Shown here: piece by piece, positions 31,995-44,011 of the stretch
Position numbering within the stretch: the first letter of the stretch is position 1
Layout: each line of letters opens with the position of its first letter
From: Phymorhynchus buccinoides
Lineage: Eukaryota > Mollusca > Gastropoda > Neogastropoda > Raphitomidae
DNA: 64,000 nt
Assembly (NCBI GenBank): GCA_017654935.2
Contig: CM065713.1
Span: 23,238,875-23,302,874 of the forward strand
Direction of reading: 5' to 3'
Notes under the pieces: generated by a model
The model's input: the letters and a program-made list of their open reading frames with translations, nothing else
Told to the model about the DNA's origin: nothing
Databases searched by the model: none
Made by a program: the position numbers and the translations under genes

Positions 31995-32604
31995 CAGTTG
32001 GAATCCGTTTATTTGGCCATCGGATAATCGGCCTAAAAGCGCTTAAGTCGCCATTATCTTTCTCCTCTGGAACGGAATTTTATTCTTCTTGAAGCATTGT
32101 GTATTGGGTTGGTGTGCTCTGTTATTTGCCGGCTCAGTGTTAGCTGTTATAATCGTTCAATTTCGCTTTATTGGCCACGTTATTCTTCTATATTTTTCCT
32201 TCTTCCCCTTTTTGAGTAGGGAGACCAACCGAGGCAGACAACTGACACATCTTTTGACGTTTACATGGCGGAGTGTGAGAGTGGAATGTGAGCTTGTCTG
32301 TCAATTGATAAGACACTGCTGGCTATTGAATCACTCAGAAAACAAAATCATTGTCTTTTACTCTGCTTTTCAAGTTTGTAGGATAACTAAACACACACAC
32401 CCACACACACGCATCACAAAAGGGAAAGAATTTGAAATTGAAACTATGTAACATTTAATTTTGACGTCATTGCTTTTGACTTGCATAATTCGTCATACAG
32501 TATCTCAATATCGTTTTTATCGTGTGGCCGATTTGCGTTTTTGACAGGATTTTTTTCTCTGGTCCACCAATAAATTGTGCCTGTATTACAGGCGGATTCC
32601 ACTG
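31995..32604. mobile_element. pogo-like MITE, CAGT(T/G)GAATCCG ends
   Basis: TA-flanked. The ends CAGTTGGAATCCGTTTATTT and TACAGGCGGATTCCACTG are inverted. 610 bases. The 120-codon frame inside (32089-32451) has no recognisable domain. The ends are typical of pogo/Tigger nonautonomous elements. Confidence 0.65.
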
Positions 32605-32699
32605 TATATCATGGTCTAGTTGTTTTAACACGTATAAAATATACAATATTATTGGTATGGATTGTGGATGAACATTACTAAAAACCTTTAATTCTGGAA

Positions 32700-32825
32700 T
32701 TCTCTTCTTCTTCTTAATGGCTCCTAATCGGGTGAATACGTGTGTGTCTGTTTTTTTCCTCTCAGTTTTGTACGTTTCTCGCTCTGGCTTCGCTCGACAT
32801 CACATTCCAATTTTTTCAGAGGATA
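32700..32825 (+). repeat. dispersed repeat R2 fragment
   Basis: CTTCTTCTTCTTAATGGC, CGTGTGTGTCTGTTTTTTTC, then ACATTCCAATTTTTTCAGAG. Confidence 0.5.
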
Positions 32826-33720
32826 ATGTTCCAGACATTTAAAACTAATTTCTCGAATGTTCCAATAACTTTTATATGTAACCTCTGAATTCTTCAATGA
32901 GCTTTCAGGTGATTGTATGACCACTGGGCTGTGGATGTGTACTATTGATCCTATGACCTCAATAATCCACTCAGATTTCAAGACCTGACACAGTTCTTCT
33001 TTTCAACACCTTTTATATTATTCTTGTATGCTGGTGCGTCCCCCATTTGAATCTGCGGCCAAATACACTGATAGTTATGACGCATTATTATTTTTTCTTT
33101 GATGTGAGAACGAACATGTATCTTTGTTGTGTAATATTGTTGACTTTGCACACGGTGTGGGTATGCTTTTGATATGTAACCCCCTAATTACTGAAACGAT
33201 CTAAATTATGACTTAAAATCACTACATTTTCATTATCGGCCCCATGCGTAATTTCTGTGTGTGTTGCTGCGGTGTCTGTGGTCTTGTGCAACGTAAATAT
33301 GATCTGCAATCTGTGGTCAGGCTATAGTATATTACCCTAACGTGGTCTACTATAAGCAGAGCACAAATAAAGCTATACAAATCGATTATTGTCGGGTTTG
33401 TGTTCTTGTGTGCTTTTATTGTCTTCTTAAACTATAGTAAAACATAGAACAATGGGTATCTCTTTGTGAGTAAAAGATTTTCAGCTAGGCTCATTTTCAC
33501 ATCCTGCCTCCCACAAACGAGAAGGATAATGCAAGAAACCAGAGATGCACCAGCCACAGATCTCTCGATGCTCTCAGCAGTAACGTCCAGGCCATTCGAA
33601 AAGCCAATTTATGTAGCACAATGAAGGATGGCAAATTGGTATAATAAAACACCCACATATCGTGTGATGATGATTACATTCGTTGCCAGTGTTGTAAAAG
33701 TCTCGTGTCTTTTCAATGAT
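32826..33720. other. AT-rich non-coding stretch
   Basis: No repeat, RNA or exon recognised. An AATAAAGCTA motif lies near 33367. Confidence 0.4.
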
Positions 33721-33989
33721 GCGAGTGTGTGTTGTATGTGAACTAAGCCCCGGGATTGGGGCACTCCGTGGGTGTTGTCGTTGGGTAGGTTATAGGGTAC
33801 GACCGTTTCTTACGGGGTCGCGGGTGACTGATTAGGTGATTGGGAGTGATAGAGGCGAGTGAAGCAGGAAGTTGGTTGGTAGGAATGAAGAGAAGGAAAT
33901 AAGCAAGGATTTAATACATACGTATGTGAAAGTGCCAGCAGTTCACGACACAGGACATGAGGAGGCTGGATTGCCTAATAAATGTGGTC

Positions 33990-34330
33990 TGCCCGTACGC
34001 GATACTGACCTCGTGCGTGCCACCGCTAACGGAGTGCCTGCCCTGTGCCGTCATGTGAAGTGAAGCATGTGTGTAACGGGCCTCTTGGTACATTGTCTGC
34101 GCCCTGACTAGTAATACTGACTCGTGCGTCGCCCACCGACCTAAATAGCCCCCGACACAGGGAATGAGTGGGGGCTTTATATCTAAAAATGGTCTTGCCT
34201 CTCGTGACGCGTGATATATCATGGACTCGTTTGCTGTGCCACCGACATAAGCTCTCTATATCCTGCCTCTCCCGCGTGTCGTCGGGTATGTAGCGGTGTG
34301 GTGAAAGCCTCGGGAAATATTGTCTGCGCA
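33990..34330. repeat. imperfect long-period repeat, three units
   Basis: Three related starts about 105-110 bases apart: GATACTGACCTCGTGCGTGC (34001), AATACTGACTCGTGCGTCGC (34114) and CATGGACTCGTTTGCTGTGC (34220). Each is followed by CCACCG. TTGTCTGCGC also recurs (34095, 34319). Origin unknown; no protein frame spans it. Confidence 0.4.
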
Positions 34331-34879
34331 GCCTGAACCATTGGAAGATCTAATATATATGTTATAGACTCCTGGTAGCTGTCAACACAACATACGTGAA
34401 TTTTTAGTGCTCCCATGTGTGTGCGGCTGTGCTTGACTATTTCGCACAGACAGAGTAACAGTCACAGTAGGTGGTCACGACACCTCCACATACACAAAAA
34501 TTATATTTGTTGCACGGCTGAGACCATCGTGGCAATACATTTTTTGTCCATCATGTTTATACTTGTGGCAATTACTCTCTCCCAGTAGCGATAAGGGCAG
34601 TCAGCTATTATGGATTGAACCCTATTGTGTAAAACTTATACTGACGAAAATATTAATGCATTGACGTAAATACACAATAAACAGAAAAGCTTGTCATTCT
34701 CTTGTTTGTTGTTTAATGCTAAAACAAAGCAGCAAGCCCGACAAGGAAACTTCCAAATACACATTCTATTTGTGCATGAGAATATCCTTTCAACGGCCAT
34801 AGCCCATTTGTTGTCAGCCAAAACTTTCATTAACCAGAGAAGATTTCATCTGCAATATTTAGGATATTCCTTTTTGACA

Positions 34880-35095
34880 TCCATAAATATGGGCCGATTC
34901 TTACCTCCCAAAATGAAGAACAAAAGGTCAGTGGAATACCAAGACCCTGCATTTGGATGTCCTTTCAGTGACTGGGTTTTATTTCATTGTGGTGCCAAGA
35001 GGCGACAGTGGAGTTGAAACTTTTGTGATGAAAAAAATACACCTATACCAAATATTATACCTTTTTTTCTGTACCTGGCAGCCAAACATGCTAAA
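34880..35095. repeat. piggyBac-like MITE relic
   Basis: Contains CTTACCTCCCAAAATGAAGA, TCATTGTGGTGCCAAGAGGC and a TGGCAGCCAAACATGCTAAA end, blocks shared with the TTAA-flanked family at 8546-8792 and 57078-57347. The ends are degraded. Confidence 0.45.
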
Positions 35096-35628
35096 ATTTG
35101 TTTTATAAATCAGCAATTTTATGATATAAATGTATGAAAGAAAAATATATACAGTATATATGGTAAAACGTCATAATATGTGACGCATTGTAAAACTTAC
35201 AATGATACAATATATGTCAAGACAGAAACGAGACATAAATATAAAAAAAAGTCGAGGGAGGGGGGGAGGGTGGTAAGTGACTGGGGAGGATTTTCTTGCT
35301 TTTACTTTCAAAAGTCAAAGGAATGGGCAAGTGATCATATTTTGTATTTGGAATGCACAATTAAGTTTCTTATCGATCAACACAACAGTATGATCTATCT
35401 TTACATCATTACTCTTAGGCCCTTTCAGCACACACGAATTGATATTTACTATGGCAAACGCCTAACGTTCATCTATTTGAGTTCTATAATGTGCCTAATT
35501 CCATACTTAAATTTAATAGAGTTCTAAAGCACCCCACATAATTATAAAACAGCGCTCCCATAAACAAAACCAAGATCATTTACTGTCTCTTGTGAATTTT
35601 AATGGCTTGTTTACTTCAAACTTTAATA

Positions 35629-36530
35629 CCGTAAAACTGGACTATAAACTCACCTGTATATAAGCCGCATCCCTTAAACCTTTCACTTGGTAAACTGACT
35701 TATACTTACTAATTGTGGCGGTGCCATAGCCGCTGAGGTTTAACGCGAGGCATGGTTACCGCTACACCTATCTATACTACTTTTTAAAATGCGGGATGTC
35801 TTACTGGTTTCCGTACTGGCCTCCGGGCATTGTGCTCCAGTATTGTGTCCACCATATTTGTAGTTCAAATGTCTCTAGTTTCTGATTCAGACCAAGAGAT
35901 CTGAAAACTCCATTTTCTCTCCCCTTTCACTCCATGTCCTCTTTTGAGACACAAATTTCCATAAGCTTACTTGGCTACAGAAAAAGATTTCGTCTGCATA
36001 TTGTGGAGCTTTCTTCTGCTGACACATTTTAGCATGGGGTCAATCTTACTGCTCAACATTTAGGAACCCATGTCATTGAATCGCAGACCCTGATTTCAAG
36101 AATTTTTATGACATGGGTGTTAAATCATTGTGTTAACAAAAATGCGACGTGGTGGTGAAAGGATTTAACATGAATAAAACTAGGTATTTATTCACATTAT
36201 ATAAGCTGCAGCCATTTAATAAGCCGCAGAGAAATTGTATGTGCACAACCAACACAATATATAAATTCTCCTATCAGAAATGATGTATTTAATGCCCCTC
36301 CGGACACTTTAACATGAGATTTGAATCTATTGATATTATCAATAACAGTTTTGAGTCAAAAGAAGGCTCCAAATGGGCTGAAGGCATGTGGCCAGACATC
36401 GATTTACAATCAATACTGCTCATAAACTAGAATAAAATAAAATCACAGATAAGCCGTGGTCGAGTCTTATAAGCCGGCAGGGCCAAAGCTGATGTGACAA
36501 AAGTAGCAGCTTATAGTCCTCATTTTACGG
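35629..36530. mobile_element. TIR element, CCGTAAAA(T/C)(G/T)(A/G)GGACTATAA ends
   Basis: TA-flanked. The ends CCGTAAAACTGGACTATAAA and TTATAGTCCTCATTTTACGG are inverted. An R12 block (35745-35900) and a piggyBac-like MITE relic (35935-36165) sit inside, so it is a nested composite. No transposase frame. Confidence 0.6.
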
Positions 36531-36947
36531 TACCTACTTATTTTGAGACTTAAAAGAAGTGGCACAATATCAACCTCTGAATATTTACTGGAAGTATAGT
36601 AATAATGCTTGGTGCAGTTTACCAGTGCATGTAGACAGTAAATAAAGCCAGAAATCAAGTTATGCCCATGATACCTCATTTTGCCTTTGTCGAGGGATGT
36701 AAATCATCACAACATTCGTTTTAAGAAAAATCGAAAAATGAGGCACTTTATTGTCATGATTTCATACACGTTTCCGGTTTCCTATTTGAACGGGACATAA
36801 AAACAGGTCACCATTTGCTTACAAGACCCCCACATCATGTCGTCACTTCGCTCTTATGCTAGGAAGCATTTCTAGAGTTCGTACCACTATAAGAGGGAAT
36901 CACTATGTGATACCATAATTTTGGCACTGACGTGGTGGGTCTTTAAA

Positions 36948-36952
36948 AAGAG

Positions 36953-36983
<31 letters not shown>
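36948..36983. repeat. poly(A) tract
   Basis: A run of A interrupted by one G, following GGTGGGTCTTTAAA. That sequence also appears before simple repeats at 10460, 52455 and 17380, so a repeat family ends here. Confidence 0.7.
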
Positions 36984-36986
<3 letters not shown>

Positions 36987-37205
36987 CCAATAAGCAAAAA
37001 AAACCCCCCAGCATACTACTACTCTAATTACCACTATCAAATAGCAAAATATAAACAAAACAAAATAAAACGCCACAATAAGGCTGTTTTATATCAATAT
37101 TGAGCTTGACATTTGGTTGTAATTTTTTAAAAAAAAAGGCTACACAAGTTTTAAATAATCCATTCAAATAAACAAATAATTGGCTTAGTGCATTTTTCAA
37201 TTGAA

Positions 37206-37372
37206 TTAAATTTCCGAGTGCAGTTTCTGCTGAGGCTGTTGCTGCGGGCACGTCGTCGTGGTTTGTTGGTCAGAGCCTTTATCTGTTGTCCGTACAAATG
37301 TGCCCGCCGCTTTCGGCTGACGTTTGGAACGGTTAGCACCCCATTTGCGATTGCCCAACTCTCGACCAGTGC
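37206..37372 (-). pseudogene. GUSB: beta-glucuronidase third copy, exon F (C-terminus)
   Basis: After a TTTGTTTAG acceptor the minus strand reads GTGRELGNRKWGANRSKRQ then PKAAGTFVR. This matches the [26 protein letters not shown] segment at the C-terminus of human GUSB, with indels after NRK and in the LLR part. A shifted frame continues as NKPRRRARSNSLSRN. It lies 154 bases below exon E of the same copy, so E and F are in the right order for a minus-strand gene. This is the only exon F in the window. The frame is broken, and sequencing error cannot be excluded. Confidence 0.75.
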
Positions 37373-37526
37373 CTAAACAAACGATAAAAATCAAATTAAA
37401 TGAAAATACTACGTACTTCATAAGCACTTTTGTATTGTTTTAGTATTAATATCGAAGGGGGTACATCTAAGATGGGGGCGCACCAATATCATCCTCAAAT
37501 AAATAAACGTCCTTCACCCTGCTCAC

Positions 37527-37649
37527 GTCATGAAGTCGGCAAAGTTCAGTATCATCTCGCCCGCCAGGAACTGGGAGCGGTACTTGTCGACGTCATGTGG
37601 TACTGGGACTGATCCGCCTGGTACTCCTCCGCCCACACAAACGACTCTC
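37527..37649 (-). pseudogene. GUSB: beta-glucuronidase third copy, exon E
   Basis: The exon lies between a TGTTCCAG acceptor and a GTGAGC donor. The minus strand reads SFVWAEEYQADQSQYHMT. A deletion of about two bases follows, and then, in another frame, DKYRSQFLAGEMILNFADFM. This is the GUSB segment FTEEYQ...FLVGEMLWSFADFMT. Residues differ from the palindrome copies (WAEEYQAD against WTEEYQVD; MILNFADF), so it is a separate locus or paralogue rather than a third image of the palindrome. Confidence 0.85.
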
Positions 37650-37714
37650 CTGGAACATGAGGAAAAGATTTGTGCTTTGTTCACTTTTTTTTTTGGGGGG
37701 GGGACACAGTTTGT

Positions 37715-37800
37715 GTCTTCTTCAATCGCTCAGACAGTTTTGTCTGTCATTATTAGCACAGATGCTTCATGCTGCCGTTATGGCGCCTAAGTAGGAAAGG
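37715..37800 (+). repeat. dispersed repeat R1
   Basis: TCTTCTTCAATCGCTCAGAC, CATGCTGCCGTTATGGCGCC. It lies in the intron of the third GUSB copy. Another R1 copy, in the opposite orientation, is at 38775-38832. Confidence 0.6.
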
Positions 37801-37934
37801 AATAAGTTGTATGTATCATTGGAAGGACGATGACTTGAAATAACTTTTCTTGTGCTTAATCCCACAATTTACAAAGTTGGAATATTATGCTTGTTGTATT
37901 TCTAGTTGTCTGCTACTATATACCCTGTGGTGTT

Positions 37935-38010
37935 TTGTGTGTGTGTGTGCGTGTGTGTGTGGCGTGGTGTGTGTGTAGTGTGTGTGTTGTGTGTGTGGTC
38001 TTGAGTGTTT
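37935..38010. repeat. (GT)n microsatellite
   Basis: Imperfect GT run in an intron of the third GUSB copy. Confidence 0.85.
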
Positions 38011-38239
38011 CCCCCTTTTTTATGTGATGTATATATTATTGCTTGGATCTCCATTCCTCAACCCTTATGGTATAAGACACACCTTATCTGCTGTTTATAT
38101 ATGATTGATTAAACATTGTTTTTGGTCCAAAAAAGAGAAGAATAGTTGGCCAAGCACGTGTCCGACTTCGCTGAGGAAATTTTTTGAATAGATGTTTCGT
38201 GAAAAAAAGGGGCAGGCGAATGGACCGTATTGCCAGACA

Positions 38240-38345
38240 GATAGGTAGATGACAGCAGTCAAAGGGAAAAGGCAAGTCAAAGGAGAAGCTACAAGCCCGA
38301 GACTTCCAGAAGGTGGGGGGACCTATTTACTACAAAGACCCCCCT
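38240..38345 (+). repeat. dispersed repeat R3
   Basis: AGATGACAGCAGTCAAAGGG, GAGACTTCCAGAAGGTGGGG. A second R3 piece, inverted, is at 38575-38710, giving a small fold-back of R3. Confidence 0.6.
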
Positions 38346-39339
38346 TATCTCCCAGGGACACAATTAACGTCACACTTTGCAGTTTTGGAACTATGCAAGC
38401 GATTTCCAAACTTGCCAACTTTTACAAACAAACTTCGTCCTTGATTTCCTAAATTCTCAAGATCATCGTTACAAAATTCGCTGTTCGCTCGCGAAACTCA
38501 AAAGTGTGTTATGTTTGATTACGTTCCCCCCCCTCCCCCTCACTCTGTGGATCCGGGGGGGCTTTTTGTATAAATAGTTCCTCCACCTTCCTGACAGTTT
38601 CTGTGCTTTGTACTTTCACTCTAATCTGTCACTCTCTTTCACTCTGCCTTTCCCTTTGCTTACTGTCCTCCTACTGTCTTTCTGCCTTGCCGGTCCATTC
38701 TCCTGCCTTTATTTCACGCAACCCTTTCAAAACATTTCCCCAACCGTGAAGTCGGTTACTGGCCTACACTTTTTTAGTTAGGCGCAGTATCGGCTAGCAT
38801 GCTCATCTGCGCTCATAATTGACAGGAACTCTAACTTTAGCAGTCCGCTAAATGGAACCATTGCCTACTTTCAATTACGCATTAACAAATTGAAAGCATT
38901 CTTCTCATCCTTACATTCATGGACCCGTGCAATTACAAGTCAGATGCGACTTTAAAATATCATATTGCTTTTCTAGGTTTGTTTAAACCTGAATCCAAAG
39001 TATCCTGGATTTTATCTCTCAGCAACCCAATGTAAATGTAAAATAACTAAAATCAGCATTTGCGTACATTTTTTTTCTTTGTTTTTCAAAATGCTCCTGC
39101 TTATACTCGCAGAATATGGTAATTGTGTTCAAGTGTAGAATTACCCCTCACCAGACACAACCGAATAATATAGCGTTACTTAATCCTGAAGTGGTGCCCA
39201 CATCAAAAATATTTCCAATTGTGAGTTGTGCCTTGTATATTGTTAGGGGTACTGCTAGAATGAAGAATTGCTACATGCATCTTCTGTCTATCTGGCCATC
39301 ACGGGTGGCACCTCCCCCAAATGTAAAAAAATTCTGAAA

Positions 39340-39700
39340 GGCGGGTCCAGGGACCCATGGCCCCACAGGGTACAAGGGGCAGAGTGCCCCTTGGAGCGAA
39401 TTCAGGGCACTTAGGAGAGAGAGATAACGAGGAAGACAGACGTTAAATGATCACGAGACAAGTTTGAGTCTGATAAGCCTTGCAAAATTATTATTTGTAA
39501 ACTTCAAGATAAACAACCAGTTTCAAATGCCCCAAATCACTTGTGGTCGATGTTTTTGGGGAGAGAGTAATTAAAAAAACCTAAGTTCAGTTTTCTGGTA
39601 CATGAAAAATACGAAATCAGTGTAAACAATGAAGAGTCGTACCCATGCATTCAATTTTTGCAGAAATATGTGCTTTGATAAGACCTGTTACCGATAACTA
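39340..39700. repeat. dispersed repeat R8, copy 1
   Basis: Same block order as 48215-48600: CAGGGTACAAGGGGCAGAG, GAGATAACGAG, TTTGAGTCTGATAAGCCTTG, GTAAACTTC, then AAATCAGTGTAAACAATGAA. No coding frame. Confidence 0.65.
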
Positions 39701-40100
39701 ACGACCAATCCTGCAGACTCTTGTCTTATCAGCTGCTCCGTCCTGATTTCGGAGCTGCCCTGGAACTACTTTCACCCATAAGGTTTCACATTGTTTACTG
39801 CAGCAAGTGCGTTTCACAAAACATATGTTGGTATAAATGCATTGGTGGCATACTACACAAACTGTAAACATGAAAGCCGGGGGTCGCAGGGGTATGTCCG
39901 CCCTAGCAGCTGAAGCAAAACTTGGATTTACGAGTTATTTTTATGCTTGCTTTTTCCCAATTTATACAAATGCTTATCTTAACGTGTTTGAAAAGACCAG
40001 CAGTTGAACACACAAGATTTCTTGTTGGACAAATTACAAACAAAACAAACCCTCCCTTTTCTGTGTTAAAATTCAAGAAAACAGGAATCCTATGTATACC

Positions 40101-40248
40101 TGGGCCTGTATTCGACGGTTTGACATTCATAGCCTTAGACTTAGCATCGATGCTAACTTAGAAGCTCTTCCAAAAGTCCTATTAAATCCTATAGGACATT
40201 GGATGAGCTTCTAAGTTATCATCATGCATCTCACGTGAATACAGCCCA
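40101..40248. mobile_element. hairpin MITE, TGGGCCTGTATTC ends
   Basis: The ends TGGGCCTGTATTC and GTGAATACAGCCCA pair. Inner arms AACTTAGAAGCTCTTCCAAA and GGATGAGCTTCTAAGTT also pair, around a CCTATTAAATCCTATAGG core. Related to 52595-52763. Confidence 0.7.
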
Positions 40249-40379
40249 GGGAAGTTGCACCCATGCAATGTTTGAAGTACCTGCATGTATGCAGTAAGTG
40301 CTTTTCACACATAATACACCTGTTTGGTATTTAGTATTGTTAGGTAGTCATTAGGTCTTGTATCGTCCTGTGGAAATTC

Positions 40380-40598
40380 GGGGTTGCTTCCACCTGGAGA
40401 GCGCGTCTCAGCCAGAGGCGGCGCCACCGCAATTTTAATAAAAAAAATTGCATGTCAATGTTTTTGTGGACTGGGGATGTAGGAAGGAAATGGGTGGGGT
40501 GTATCATTTTGACCAATGACAACTTTTTCGTTGCACTGGTTTACACGTATACTAATGCATGGTGCACACAGGACTCGGTTTATCGTCTCATCCGAAAG
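40380..40598 (-). repeat. SINE body, second copy of 1-215
   Basis: Same orientation as 1-215: GTCTCAGCCAGAGGCGGCGC, then ACAACTTTTTCGTTGCACTG, then CGGTTTATCGTCTCATCC. It ends 23 bases from GUSB exon D of the third copy. The tRNA-like head is missing. Confidence 0.65.
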
Positions 40599-40620
40599 CT
40601 GGTGATAAATGTTTGAATAC

Positions 40621-40799
40621 CTGTGGAAACCGACAGTCGTGGTAGTCAGCGCCATACTCCGTGACATCATGGGCTCTTGAACTTGGCGTACCACCGGCAA
40701 GGTCACTGACAACTGCCGCTGACTGACCTCCCGTGTGACCCGTGTCGCTGTACCAGCCCGTGTAGCGGTTGAATGCAGATCACGTCCACGAACTGAACG
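40621..40799 (-). pseudogene. GUSB: beta-glucuronidase third copy, exon D
   Basis: The exon lies between an AG at 40800-40801 (TTCTCAG) and a GTATTC donor; it has 179 bases where 180 are expected. VQFVDVI is clear at the start, and CTGGTACAGCGACACGGGTC (WYSDTG) is unchanged. An inserted base at TGCATTCAACCG shifts the frame, and the SEYGA part reads TCACGGAGTATGGCGCTGA, so the nucleophile region is recognisable but altered (TEYGAD-like). The donor-side GFH reads GGTTTCCACAG. The SINE at 40380-40598 lies just beyond the donor, in the following intron. Confidence 0.85.
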
Positions 40800-41203
40800 C
40801 TGAGAATATGACAAGAGAATTTTATTAGCCACCCGTGGATCCGAGACAGGATGGCCATCGCTGAGACTCTTTCTATCATTTTTTTCAGTGCTGATTTCAG
40901 GAGCATCTTGACTACTTTTACCCACGTATATGTATGTTTGTATGTTCTGTCTGTCATTTCTGACTATGACCGCACAGAGCAGAAGGTGGCAGCTGCGTAT
41001 TCTGAATGGCGGGTATTATAATCGTGTGCATAGTGGAAAGCCCTGCTCCGACATCTTCTCTCGGACAAAAGTGACTGAGGACGCTGGCGCTAAGAAGGTC
41101 CCCAAAGGCTAGCTTTTGCTTTGGCTGCAAAACTCACGCCAGTACCAGGCCCCTCTCGTAATGCGCTGTCCCATACCTAAGGACTGCGGCCCAATACTTT
41201 TCA

Positions 41204-41910
41204 TACCATTTTTTTGACTATAATGCGCTACCCCCAAATTCCATACAAATTAAGAATAGCGTATTATAGTGCGTTTTTTTGAAAAGAAGAACAATTCGGA
41301 CCTAATACGCCTATTCATGGGGCGTGCCCTAAAATATTACAAACTCGAAGTGTCACAGTCGCTCGAATACTCCTGTTAAAATGCTTCAAAGTCCCTATTA
41401 TGTCCGAGATACCGTCCACGATGCCTAACCCTTCATTGGTATGTAAAAGCATTGTTGTAGATCTTTAAATGTCGCATGATGGTAACCTAGCTCGCCAATT
41501 TTACCGCCAGGATCATAGCGCTCGAGGTGGGGCTAAATCCTCTCTATAATTCTTAGTTGGGGATGCGCCCCAACTAAGAATATCGCGCGCTATAGCCCCT
41601 ACTGGTTTGACTGCCCCCTGGTGGTAAAATGCGCATCCTAGTTGCTCATTCTATCAGTTTTTTGTCGAAGAATTGTCCAAACACCATCAGGAAGAAACTC
41701 GAACAGCAGATTCGATTATTTGAAAGGGAGCGCCAACTCTCGTATTTATGACAGTGCAGTAATGTGCGTCAGTAAGAGGGGGGGGGGGGGGGGGGACAGG
41801 ACGCATACGGCGTCATAGGTTTACTTTCTTTTAATTTTTTCATAGTTTCTTGAAAATTCCCTATTCGCCTTATGCACAGCAGCGCGCTAATGTCCGAAAA
41901 AATATGGTAT
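41204..41910. mobile_element. TIR element, ATAATGCGC family, copy 1
   Basis: The ends TACCATTTTTTTGACTATAA and CGAAAAAATATGGTA are inverted. Internal blocks (TAAAATGCTTCAAAGTCCC, AACCCTTCATTGG, GCATTGTTGTAGA) are shared with 49550-50235. About 700 bases, nonautonomous. Confidence 0.6.
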
Positions 41911-42054
41911 TTTTACTATATTTTCTTACTATTTTACTTGGTCTATTAATAATGCGCGTGGTTCTCAGTGGGGCCAAAGTTATCGCCATTCATTCCGCAA
42001 AAAGGGGGGGAGGGTGGGAGCCGTAGTCATTTATGGATTTGCTAAAACAGTTTT

Positions 42055-42135
42055 CTTACTTTATTATAAGCCTGTTTTTAGGGCAGGTGTGTGTAGTGGG
42101 TGTGGGTGGTGGGGTTGGGTGGGGGGGGAATGGTG
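42055..42135. repeat. GT/G-rich low-complexity stretch
   Basis: GTGTGTAGTGGGTGTGGGTG followed by a run of G. Confidence 0.7.
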
Positions 42136-42235
42136 TGTGTGAATGGAAGTGGTGTTTATTTACTTCAGATCAGGGGCGCCTTCTGGAAGGATGATTCTGA
42201 TATCCTGCCACTGAACCGACGTACCTAACCCAGCT

Positions 42236-43640
42236 GTGTGTCATGTTGTTGTTTTCTTTACATTCGATATCTTGTTATGCCGCTCCATAAGAGGCTTTAA
42301 AAGTCTCGGAAAGCACATTGTAGCATCGAGCGTGATGCACACTTTCTTGTTGATCTCTGAATGTCAGCGTATACATTTTTTCCGTGTAATTTCTTGGCGG
42401 AATCAAATGTTGGTCTCTATTGTGATTCTTGCTTTCTTTGCATTCAGCATCAGACAGCTTGCTTACTACTCAGTCGTTTTTTATACTCCACTGCAGGGTT
42501 TGGTGTTTCCATAATTCATTGTTTTATGTGGAGTGTGTGTCGTGTTTGCTGGTTCCTTTAAATGTTTATGAATTTTTTTTAATTTTGAAAGGCGGGTGAC
42601 ATGTGTTTGACATACGATGATTAAGGTTCCGGAAGTGAATAACTGTCGTCCTTGAGTGAAGAATACTGCTCAAACGGAGTCAAATAGGTTTGGCATGCGG
42701 GGGTGGGGGGCGTTGGTGTTTATTACGCACTCACCACAACATCATTTTCCCCCTGTAATCGGGTGACTGTGCAGGGCGAAAGTGACGGTGTGTCCCGTTT
42801 TTGTGTGTGTGGGCTGTTGCGTTTATTCCTGATATATCCTCTACCCTGTGTGTTTCTCGGGTGTGGTTATGGTGACTGTCCCTGCGTTCCTCACAGTCAT
42901 CGCACAGCTTATGTTATGATCCTTCAATGTTGTTCTCCTAAGTGCTATTTACGCCCTACACCACCCAAGTGCGACATTTGTTGTAATCGTGTTGCAGGCA
43001 AAAGTGACTGGTCTTATTGGCTTGTCCTACCGCTTCGTGTGTGGTTAATCCATCCCTGCACATCACACAAGAGTCTAGTGACGGTTATAACAATATAATC
43101 ATATGAAATAATACATAATTCGATTGCTGGCTTGAGAGGCATTTTACTTTGCGGCTTTAATGCTTTGAGAAGGCATTAAGCGCTAGATACAAATAGGTAA
43201 ATAGAAGTAATAGATAAAGAAACAACATTAAATACCACAGCTTACAAAATAAGTTTAAACAAAAAAAACACCTCACACAATGTGATTACACACAAATGCA
43301 CACAAGTCATCTGTGTGCCACACACACACCACAGTCCATATGGCAACCGTTGGCACTTGCACAACACCACACAACACACACAATGCGCACGCACACGCAC
43401 AACACACTTTTATATCAAGTTTGGTTTTATACAGTTTGGTATATTGCGCCAAATAGCAGGGGTCTCCTATAATGGCTATCGTCAAACTGAATGGGTCTTT
43501 TATCCACATTATAATTTTGGCATGACATCAAGTCCACCCTTCTACTCTCTATCTCCTCAGTGCTTTCCCAAACCGCTCGAGGCAGAGACTTGGGATGTGG
43601 GTAGTGAGGTAAATTGATGTGGCTGGTTGGGGATCCTTCA
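42236..43640. other. unique-looking stretch, no supported gene
   Basis: Moderate G+C and several short open frames (42236-42514 plus, 42703-43098 plus, 43427-43651 minus). None has a recognisable domain or clear splice borders. A CA/GT-rich tract lies at 43270-43410. Confidence 0.4.
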
Positions 43641-44011
43641 CTAGCTTCCACCTAGTGCGAATGCCTCCCCCTGCGGATTTCCTTCGATAAGGGGGGCGCT
43701 TTACATGAATTTACATTTCCAGTTGATTTGAACATACTTTTTTTTGGGACAAAAAATTGTATGTCAAGAGATGGGAGTGACTCACGAAAGGTTTGTCTCC
43801 TTTGCATAAGAACAAGATATAAGTGAGTGACTATGGTTAATGCAAATGGGAAACAAAGGCATGGAGTGCAGGAGACTTGATCCGTGGCTAAGTGATTTTC
43901 TAAGAGGAATTTGTACAAGCGGCATAACATTCCGAAGGTGGGTAGCCTATGCGTAGCGATGAGGGATATCGGTTGGGGTGCTGGGTGGCAGGTAGAGGCC
44001 GGCGCTGTGAC

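Noticed and set aside
43427..43651. RPIQFDDSHYRRP string considered as exon C of the third GUSB copy
   Set aside because: Only RPI-F matches RRPITF. The rest and the splice borders do not fit.
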